64,000 nucleotides of DNA from Kineobactrum sediminis (GTDB lineage: Bacteria; Pseudomonadota; Gammaproteobacteria; Pseudomonadales; Halieaceae). Below the pieces are notes generated by a model. That model worked only from the letters and a program-made list of their open reading frames with translations, had not been told where the DNA came from and did not search any database. Location: positions 1-64,000 of the forward strand of contig NZ_PKLZ01000014.1 in the NCBI RefSeq assembly GCF_002868715.1, written 5' to 3'. The first letter of the stretch is position 1. The number at the start of each line of letters is the position of its first letter. Below, piece by piece: positions 57,308 through 64,000 of this stretch. The translations under genes and the position numbers were made by a program.

Positions 57308-58495
57308 TCAGACAAAAAAGTCGCTACTCTCGGCTCCCAGTAACACCGCGCCCAGATTGCGTGCAAAGGACACCGGGTTATTGGCCACATGGGCCCGGGC
57401 GGTGTGGACATCAAGAAAGCGCTGCTGGATCTCACTGCCGGTAAATACCGAACCGCCCCCCGCCGAGGAGAACAGGCTGTCAATCACCTGCATGCACCGC
57501 TCGATCACCAGCGAGGCCTGGTAACGGTACTTGATCCGCTCCAGCACCGGGACCTCCTCACCCTTATTTACCTGGGCCATCATGCGATCAAAATTGCGAA
57601 ACAGAATGGCCTCCATCTCGTCTATATGGGTTACAGCCGCCGCGATACGCTCCTGGGTCGCGGTATCGCCCGCCAGCTTGGTGACATCGCCGCTGGCCTT
57701 ACCCACCACCAGGTTACGGTAGATATCCAGGGTATCGCGAGCCGCGCCAATGGCCGGTGTTGATACTACTCTTATGAACAGTTGCGCCCATGGCAGCCGG
57801 TACAGTGGCGCACTATCGGCGGTTACACCCGGGTTGGTTCCCAGAAATCCATCCTCGGCCTTGTGCGTGCGATAGGCCGGTACGAAAACATCGTCCACCA
57901 CAATATCGTTGGAACCCGTTCCCTGCAGGCCCATCGAGTGCCAGGTATCCATAATCTCGTAATCACTGCGCGGTAACAGAAAACTGCGGAAGCCGCCATC
58001 AGGGCATATCGCGCCCAAAAATACCCAGGTACAGTGATCACTACCGCTGCTCCAGCCCCAGCGACCACTCAGGCGAAAGCCTCCCTCCACCTCCGTGACT
58101 TTACCCAGCGGAGCGTAAGAAGATGATATGCGGGTATGAATGTCCTCACCCCAGACATCCTGCTGTGCCCGCTCATCCATCAGCGCAAGCTGGAATGCGT
58201 GCACTGCTACAATGCCGGCCGCCCAGGCGGTGGACATGCAGTTCTCGGCAATGGCCAGGTGCATACGGAAAAAATCCTGGGGATCCACTTCGTATCCACC
58301 CCAGCGCTTGGGCTGCAGCGCCAGAAAGAATCCCGCTTCCTGCAACGAATCGATATTTTCCTGGGGCACACGCCGTAATGCTCGCGCCTCCGCCGCGTTG
58401 CCACGAATGGTCTCCCCCAACTCAAGCACTCGTTCGTAAACATCCCGGGCTCGCAGCGGTGGGCGATGGGTAAGCGGGGTAACGGGCAAATTCAT
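57308..58495 (-). CDS. Flavin-dependent monooxygenase, acyl-CoA dehydrogenase fold (HsaA-like)
   Basis: The 395-residue protein of the acyl-CoA-dehydrogenase superfamily has FFLALQPKRWGGYEVDPQDFFRMHLAIAENCMSTAWAAG, GRWGWSSGSDHCTWVFLGA and MGLQGTGSNDIVVDDVFVP. This resembles group D flavin monooxygenases such as HsaA, the steroid-ring hydroxylase of 3-HSA. Those need a flavin reductase (HsaB), which is not present here, and no steroid or aromatic catabolic genes are nearby. The substrate is therefore open. It is divergent from mltF. Confidence 0.85.
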   Translation of the reverse strand: MNLPVTPLTHRPPLRARDVYERVLELGETIRGNAAEARALRRVPQENIDSLQEAGFFLALQPKRWGGYEVDPQDFFRMHLAIAENCMSTAWAAGIVAVHAFQLALMDERAQQDVWGEDIHTRISSSYAPLGKVTEVEGGFRLSGRWGWSSGSDHCTWVFLGAICPDGGFRSFLLPRSDYEIMDTWHSMGLQGTGSNDIVVDDVFVPAYRTHKAEDGFLGTNPGVTADSAPLYRLPWAQLFIRVVSTPAIGAARDTLDIYRNLVVGKASGDVTKLAGDTATQERIAAAVTHIDEMEAILFRNFDRMMAQVNKGEEVPVLERIKYRYQASLVIERCMQVIDSLFSSAGGGSVFTGSEIQQRFLDVHTARAHVANNPVSFARNLGAVLLGAESSDFFV

Positions 58496-58668
58496 GGGCT
58501 GTGCTCCAGGTTATTTTCACTCAGCTTATCCTAACGCGACGCAAAGTGTTCCAAATACCCTGAATGAGTGATGGTGGGGTCAAAAAAGGCCTGCAGCATC
58601 ACATTGTCCGGATACTGTTTAGCTTTATGCCACTGGTCCAGACCAGACCCTGCGGCTAGAATGGAATC

Positions 58669-60093
58669 ATGAAACTGATACCGCCGCTTCTAATAGGCTT
58701 TGCTGCCTGCGTTCTTGTCGCCTGCTCCCGGGGCGACAGCCTGCAGCAAATACTGGCGGAGGGCGAATTGACCGTTGTCAGCCGCAGTAGCCCGACGACC
58801 TATTACCTGGACAAAAATGGCGCCGCCGGCTTTGAGTATGACCTGGCCCAACTGTTCGCAGACGAGTTGGGTGTTACTCTCAAGGTAGAACCGGTATTCG
58901 GGCTACAGGACATCTTCAGGCAACTGAAGCGCCAGGAAGCGCATCTGGCGGCCGCCGGACTAACGCTGATTGCGGAGCGCAGCGACATGTTCGCCCACTC
59001 CATTCCCTACGCTGTGACAACGCCCCGGGTCATCTACAAGACCGGGCAGCGCCGACCCCGAAGCCTGGCGGATATTGATGACCTCAAGTTGCTGACCCTG
59101 GCCGACAGCAGCCATCAGTATCTACTCACCGACCTGTCGATGGCACATCCTGACCTGGCATGGGACACAGTCGATGAGGCTGACAGTATGGAATTGCTGG
59201 AGCGGATCGATAGCGGTGAAGCCGATCTCGCAGTCATAGACTCCAATGAGTTCAGGATGCAACAGAGCCTGTATCCGCGCCTGGAGGTCGCCTTCGACCT
59301 CGGTCCCGAACACCAGATCGTCTGGTATTTGCCACCCGGCCCGCGACACGACGCATTGCGGCAACGCGTAAATACATTTTTTGAGGGGTTGCAACAGGAC
59401 GGTCGCCTGGATTTGCTGCGTGAGCAGCATTTCGGCCACGCCAGAATACTCTCCCGCATCGGCTCGCATACCTTCGCCAGTAGTATTCGCCGTAAACTGC
59501 CGCCCTATCGTGCACTTATCCAGCAGGTTGCCGGAGAGTACCAGCTGGATTGGCACCTGCTGGCAGCCATCGCTTACCAGGAATCCCATTGGGACCCACT
59601 GGCCACCTCACCCACAGGCGTGCGTGGATTGATGATGCTGACCAAACCGACGGCGGCCGAGATGGGCGTAACCGATCGACTGGACCCCCTGCAGAGCCTG
59701 CGGGGTGGAGCACGCTACCTGAAACATGTAAGGCGGCGCCTGCCACAACGTATTGAAGAGCCGGACCGGACCTGGCTGGCACTGGCTGCCTACAATGTCG
59801 GTATGGGCCATCTGGAGGATGCGCGGGTACTCACCCAGCGCCACGGTGGTAATCCGGATCAGTGGAGTAATGTTATGGAACACCTGCCCATGCTGCAGAA
59901 ACGGGAGCATTACCGCAATACCCGTCACGGCTATGCCAGGGGCCTGCAGGCGGTAAGCTATGTACAGAACATACGGCACTACTACAGCATCCTGCAATGG
60001 CAGGACATGGCGGCCCAGCAACCGGAACGCCCCCTGGACCCGCAACAGCATCTGCCCGAAACGTTGCGTAACACAACATTGCTCGCACTCTAG
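58669..60093 (+). CDS. mltF: Membrane-bound lytic murein transglycosylase F
   Basis: The 474-residue lipoprotein has Cys 19 in LVACS. A periplasmic solute-binding-like domain (residues about 30-260, starting GELTVVSRSSPTTYYLDKNG) precedes a C-terminal lytic transglycosylase domain with the catalytic Glu in AAIAYQESHWDPLATSPTGVRGLMM. It cleaves peptidoglycan to 1,6-anhydro products. Its last 4 bp overlap the convergent tadA end. Confidence 0.96.
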   Translation: MKLIPPLLIGFAACVLVACSRGDSLQQILAEGELTVVSRSSPTTYYLDKNGAAGFEYDLAQLFADELGVTLKVEPVFGLQDIFRQLKRQEAHLAAAGLTLIAERSDMFAHSIPYAVTTPRVIYKTGQRRPRSLADIDDLKLLTLADSSHQYLLTDLSMAHPDLAWDTVDEADSMELLERIDSGEADLAVIDSNEFRMQQSLYPRLEVAFDLGPEHQIVWYLPPGPRHDALRQRVNTFFEGLQQDGRLDLLREQHFGHARILSRIGSHTFASSIRRKLPPYRALIQQVAGEYQLDWHLLAAIAYQESHWDPLATSPTGVRGLMMLTKPTAAEMGVTDRLDPLQSLRGGARYLKHVRRRLPQRIEEPDRTWLALAAYNVGMGHLEDARVLTQRHGGNPDQWSNVMEHLPMLQKREHYRNTRHGYARGLQAVSYVQNIRHYYSILQWQDMAAQQPERPLDPQQHLPETLRNTTLLAL

Positions 60094-60572
60094 GACCCTG
60101 TCCGCCGGGCCCGAAAAAAATCCCGCAGGCGGCTACTGGATGCCTCGGCCAGCACGCCTTCAGTCCAGTTGACCCTGTGGTTATACCAGGGCGCATCCAG
60201 TAACGCACAGGTACTGCATACCACCCCGGCGCGGGGTTCCCTGGCGGCAAATACCAAATGCGTAATCCGTGCGTGCACCAGTGCTCCCGCGCACATGGTG
60301 CAGGGCTCAAGGGTCACATAAAGCGTGGCCTCGGGCAGCCGGTAATTGCCCACCACAGCGGCCGCATCGCGCAGGGCAACAATCTCGGCATGGGCAGACG
60401 GGTCGCAGCTGCTGATCACCTGGTTCCAGCCCTCACCAAGCAGTCGACCATCACGCACCACCACGGCGCCGACGGGCACCTCACCCTCGGCGGCCGCGCG
60501 GTCGGCCAGGGCCAGGGCGCGCTGCATCCAATAAGCGTGTTCGATGTCACTCGCGGGTTCGATACGGGTCAT
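60090..60572 (-). CDS. tadA: tRNA-specific adenosine deaminase
   Basis: The 160-residue zinc deaminase converts A34 to inosine in tRNA-Arg(ACG). The zinc and proton-shuttle motif is HAEIVAL and the second is PCTMCAGALVHARI; DAPWYNHRVNW follows as in TadA. It is convergent with and slightly overlaps mltF. An ATG 15 codons into the frame is an alternative start. Confidence 0.95.
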   Translation of the reverse strand: MTRIEPASDIEHAYWMQRALALADRAAAEGEVPVGAVVVRDGRLLGEGWNQVISSCDPSAHAEIVALRDAAAVVGNYRLPEATLYVTLEPCTMCAGALVHARITHLVFAAREPRAGVVCSTCALLDAPWYNHRVNWTEGVLAEASSSRLRDFFRARRTGS

Positions 60573-60721
60573 TTATCCGGGAGACTCTTGCTTTTTTTGC
60601 ACTAAACAATCCATGACCGTGAATGATGCAGGGAAGTTGCAACAGGATCTATATTATTTCGTGAAACGGTAGTTTATTTACGATGTTTCTGTCCTTGCAC
60701 GACGTGAACCTGAAAGGCCCA

Positions 60722-61834
60722 TCATTTCTCCGCAAAGTGTTCGGCCACCGCAAAGCGCTTGTCCTTCAGGGCCGCCAACAACTTGTCATGGGAATCCGCG
60801 AACTTATCGACCCCTTCCTGCTCCAGCTCTTCGGTCACCCGAGCCAGGCTAATCCCGTATCCAACCAGTGCCTCCAGCTGTTTTCTCGCGACATCCACCT
60901 GCATCTCGAGGGTGGTGTATAACTCACCGTGTGCCTGGAACGCATCCAGGGTATCCGGCGTCATGGTGTTTACTGTCTGCGAACCAATGAGTTGCTCCAC
61001 ATACAGCACATCGGAGTACTCTGGATTTTTGGTGCCGGTACTGGCCCACAGCGGCCGCTGCGGCCGAGCGCCACGCCGATGCTGAGTCTCCCAGTCACTG
61101 GAACCCAGCGTTTCCCTGAAGTGCTGGTAAGCCATTTTGGCGTTCGCTATAGCGATGCACCCTTTCAGCTTTTGCGCATCTGTTGACCCTGCCTCGTCCA
61201 GCAGCGCGTCGACTTTTGTGTCCACCCGGCTCACAAAGAATGAGGCCACCGAGGCAACATCCTCAGGATGAATATTCTGCTCCAATCCACGAATATGGGC
61301 TTGCACCACCTCCTTATAGCGCTCGACCGAAAACAGTAAGGTCACGTTAACGTTAATTCCTTCTGCAATCAGGCTTTCGATTGCCGGTATACCGTGCGAA
61401 GTCCCGGGTACTTTAATCATCAGATTCGGTCGGCCGACCGCTCGCCACAAATGACGTGCCGCATCAATGGTACCCGAAGTATCAAAGGCCAGGTGTGGAG
61501 ACACTTCCAGGCACACGAAACCATCCGCTCCTTCACTACTTTCATAAACGGGCTTGAGAATATCCGCAGCCCTCTGGATATCCTGAATTGCCAGCCATTC
61601 ATACAGGATTTCCTCCTCTACTTCGGGATCTCCCTGCAACAGGTCACGAATAGTGTCGTCATAATCGTTACTACCGGTAATGGCCTTGTGGAATATCGTA
61701 GGATTGCTGGTAACACCGCGCAGCCCGCTGGCAATGAGTTCCTGGAGTCCACCGCCTACCAGCAGGTTCCGATCCAGGTAATCCAGCCAGGCGGATTGAT
61801 CATATTCGCTTTTTAACAGGAGTATGTTCGACAT
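60722..61834 (-). CDS. tal: Transaldolase, long form
   Basis: The 370-residue pentose-phosphate enzyme has the Schiff-base lysine in PNLMIKVPGTSHGIPAIE. Other landmarks are SNPTIFHKAI (N-terminus) and NVNVTLLFSVERYKEVV. It belongs to the ~370-residue type seen in cyanobacteria and actinobacteria rather than the E. coli TalB type. The ATG at 61834 starts MSNILLLKSEYDQSAWLDYLDRN. It is divergent from the phosphoketolase-like gene 181 bp away, and the two probably act in the same carbon route. Confidence 0.93.
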   Translation of the reverse strand: MSNILLLKSEYDQSAWLDYLDRNLLVGGGLQELIASGLRGVTSNPTIFHKAITGSNDYDDTIRDLLQGDPEVEEEILYEWLAIQDIQRAADILKPVYESSEGADGFVCLEVSPHLAFDTSGTIDAARHLWRAVGRPNLMIKVPGTSHGIPAIESLIAEGINVNVTLLFSVERYKEVVQAHIRGLEQNIHPEDVASVASFFVSRVDTKVDALLDEAGSTDAQKLKGCIAIANAKMAYQHFRETLGSSDWETQHRRGARPQRPLWASTGTKNPEYSDVLYVEQLIGSQTVNTMTPDTLDAFQAHGELYTTLEMQVDVARKQLEALVGYGISLARVTEELEQEGVDKFADSHDKLLAALKDKRFAVAEHFAEK

Positions 61835-62015
61835 GTGTATTTTCCGGTCTGGTTTATAAAAGACAGACGCACGCTTCTGGCCACGCCATCTATCCGTCTC
61901 ACGCTCAGCTAAACCCATCACAGCCTGGCCGCGCATTGAAGAACATCAATGACGCGAAACGTCTATCACCCGACGATAGTGCCGACCTTTCAAAGCCGGA
62001 TGGAGTACATGTGCA

Positions 62016-64000
62016 ATGGATATCGAATCACGCGCAGCAACAGAGGCAGAGCAGGCAAAACAAGCAGAGCAGTTTCGACAAGGCAGCACGACTTTTGCTC
62101 ACTGGGCAGCAGGTTATGGGGTTATTACTCATACCGATGAAACCCAGGTGAGGATTCACGACCTCGCCAACCGACTGGATCGGGCAGGCGCGGTTGCCAA
62201 AATGGATTCTGTTTTTGATCTGTTGGCAGCAGCCGATCGTGTTGCCAGTGCCGCCATGTGGCTGGTCGTACACATGACCTATACCAAAAATGTGTACCTG
62301 GACGGGCGAGACCTTACCGAAAGTGACTTCAAGGCCGATCCCGAGGGCCACACCGGTGGCTCCCTGAATATGGTGCCGGCTTATACCGGCTATCTGGTGG
62401 CCAATACGCTCACCGGGCTGACCCGTTCCTGGCTGATGGGCCAGGGCCATTGCGTCTCCGCCATCGATGCCACCAACCTGCTGGTTGGCAACATGACCCC
62501 GGAGCATGCGGAACGTTACGAGGTCAGTAATCCCGGCCTGACCCGCTTTGTACGGGATTTCTACTCCTACGCCGTCACACCGCAAGGCACGCCCGAATCA
62601 CCCCTGGGCAGCCACGTCAACGCCCACACTGCAGGCGGCATGATGGAGGGGGGATATCTCGGTTTTGCCGAATTGCAGTATGCGCACATGCCACTGCCTG
62701 GAGAACGGCTGGTGACTTTCCTGAGTGACGGCTCATTTGAAGAACAGCGCGGTAGCGACTGGACTCCCCGCTGGTGGCGCGCTGAGGATTGCGGGCTGAT
62801 AGCGCCCTTTATGATCATGAACGGTCGACGCATAGACCAGCGCTCATCGATGGCCATGAAAGGCGGAAGCAGCTGGCTAAGCAAGCATCTGGAACTGAAC
62901 GGATTCACCCCATTGTTTATAGATGGTCGCGATCCGGCCTCTTTTGCCTGGGGCATCATTGAAATGGAATCCGGCTTGAATCAGGCTGCCGAGGCCATCA
63001 AGAAAGGAGACACAGATTACCCCGCACCTGTCTATTACGGCATCGCCGAGGCCCCGAAAGGTTACGGCTTTCCGGGTGCAGGTACCAACCGGGCGCATAA
63101 CCTGCCACTGCAGGACAACCCCGCCGAGAACGCGCAAGCGTGCGACGAGTTTAATGTTGCCGCACGAAAGCTGTGGCTTGATCCTGACGAACTTGATCTC
63201 GCTGTTCAGATCTTGAATCAGCACACGGTCCAGAAAAGGCCAAGGGAAAAAGACCATCCCCTTGCCCACAGGCAGGTGCCAACGCCGACCTTTCCCGAGC
63301 CCCCATGGCGCAATCCAGAGGCGGCCGATTCTGTAAGCGCCATGAAGGGCGTCGCCGAGTGTTTTATTGGCATTACCAAAGAGAACCCTTCGCTACGGGT
63401 GCGACTGGGTAACCCCGATGAAATAGAAAGCAACCGCCTGGATGCTGCCCTGGAGTTGTTCGAGCACCGTGTAACCAGTCCGGAGAAAGGTGTTCCCGAG
63501 GATACCCACGGCAGGGTTATCACGGCGTTGAACGAAGAGGCGGTCATAAATGCCGTGCTTGCCAACAAGGGTGGAATCAACCTGTTAGCCTCCTATGAGG
63601 CGTTTATGGTCAAGATGCTGGGCGCCATCCGCCAGGAGCTTATTTTTGCGCGTCATTTGTGCGGGGCAGGTCGCCCACCCGGCTGGCTCTCCGTACCGGT
63701 CATCGCAACATCCCACACCTGGGAGAATGGCAAAAACGAACAATCCCATCAGGATACGACGTTCTGTGAAGCCCTGCTGGGTGAAATGACTGACGTATCC
63801 CGGGTACTGTTCCCCGCCGACTGGAACAGTGCCATCGCCGCCCTGCAGGCGACCTATTCCACACATGGCCAGATCTGGACCCTGGTGATCCCGAAAAGGC
63901 CGCTACCGGTGTTTTTCTCGAAACAGCAGGCACAGCAACTTGCTCACGACGGCGCCGTGCGCCTGCGTGGAGCAGGGAGCAAAACGGAAAGATTACAGTT
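62016..64000 (+). CDS. Phosphoketolase-like thiamine-diphosphate enzyme, C-terminus cut
   Basis: An uninterrupted frame of more than 660 codons runs off the window. The N-terminal domain has GHTGGSLNMVPAY (111-123), MGQGHCVSAID (141-151) and the thiamine-diphosphate motif S-D-G-S-F ... N (237-269), where the usual GDG is SDG. The overall layout is that of the phosphoketolase/transketolase superfamily, but it differs from textbook phosphoketolases (which read GHWGT...). Members are often auto-labelled xylulose-5-phosphate 3-epimerase or phosphoketolase; the reaction is not settled. The ATG at 62016 has GGAG 10 bp upstream. Confidence 0.8.
   Translation, partial: MDIESRAATEAEQAKQAEQFRQGSTTFAHWAAGYGVITHTDETQVRIHDLANRLDRAGAVAKMDSVFDLLAAADRVASAAMWLVVHMTYTKNVYLDGRDLTESDFKADPEGHTGGSLNMVPAYTGYLVANTLTGLTRSWLMGQGHCVSAIDATNLLVGNMTPEHAERYEVSNPGLTRFVRDFYSYAVTPQGTPESPLGSHVNAHTAGGMMEGGYLGFAELQYAHMPLPGERLVTFLSDGSFEEQRGSDWTPRWWRAEDCGLIAPFMIMNGRRIDQRSSMAMKGGSSWLSKHLELNGFTPLFIDGRDPASFAWGIIEMESGLNQAAEAIKKGDTDYPAPVYYGIAEAPKGYGFPGAGTNRAHNLPLQDNPAENAQACDEFNVAARKLWLDPDELDLAVQILNQHTVQKRPREKDHPLAHRQVPTPTFPEPPWRNPEAADSVSAMKGVAECFIGITKENPSLRVRLGNPDEIESNRLDAALELFEHRVTSPEKGVPEDTHGRVITALNEEAVINAVLANKGGINLLASYEAFMVKMLGAIRQELIFARHLCGAGRPPGWLSVPVIATSHTWENGKNEQSHQDTTFCEALLGEMTDVSRVLFPADWNSAIAALQATYSTHGQIWTLVIPKRPLPVFFSKQQAQQLAHDGAVRLRGAGSKTERLQ

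Overview
The window looks like a chromosomal segment of a marine-type gammaproteobacterium, possibly of the Halieaceae/Cellvibrionales kind; the genus is not resolved. Reasons: the syntenies alaS-lysC-csrA-tRNA-Ser, der-bamB-yfgM-hisS-ispG-rodZ-pilF-rlmN-ndk-iscS-iscR and trmJ-suhB-secF-secD are those of Pseudomonas-like gammaproteobacteria. The ~530-residue isocitrate lyase is of the Pseudomonas type, and there are two large TonB-dependent receptors. No full prophage or rRNA operon is present.

Layout. 1-8.6 kb is accessory DNA abutting the 3' end of a tRNA-Ser(GCU) gene. It holds a leftward operon of type I restriction-modification genes (hsdM, hsdS) followed by a GIY-YIG/DUF4357 protein, a DUF3800 protein and a cut-off gene, with no hsdR in the window. 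Next come a secreted Rap1a/Tai-like small protein, a small orphan ORF, a RadC-like JAB protein, a CxxCxGxG zinc protein, an orphan phage terminase small subunit and several short repeat arrays. 8.6-26.1 kb is core: tRNA-Ser, a penicillin-acylase lipoprotein, csrA, lysC, alaS, hinT, a Trm112-like gene, an M23 peptidase, greB, a Fur-box-controlled receptor, a lipoprotein hydrolase, a family VIII-type serine hydrolase and gcvP.

26.2-28.0 kb is a small mobile patch: a HigBA-like (HI1419/HI1420 type) toxin-antitoxin pair and a catalytic-domain-only tyrosine recombinase, then a second, truncated copy of the antitoxin 3' end. That copy runs directly into a 39-bp sequence that also occurs at 6.45 kb in the first accessory region.

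28.0-38.3 kb carries yjdM, a second receptor, a divergent HxlR regulator/M24 peptidase pair, isocitrate lyase, and a self-contained DUF2807-GntR-ABC(ATPase)-ABC(permease) operon with a clear palindromic operator over its -10 box. 37.9-53.2 kb is a long leftward housekeeping block: truncated hemoglobin, ribosome assembly (der), outer-membrane assembly (bamB), hisS, ispG, a very short RodZ, pilF, rlmN, ndk, iscS and iscR. The Isc operon lacks iscU, iscA, hscB, hscA and fdx. secD-secF is convergent with suhB.

53.3-64 kb has purL, a flavin-dependent HsaA-like monooxygenase, mltF, tadA, and a divergent pair made of a long-form transaldolase and a thiamine-diphosphate phosphoketolase-like enzyme that runs off the right edge.

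Where several starts were possible, the start was chosen from Shine-Dalgarno spacing, known family N-termini and overlaps with the preceding gene.
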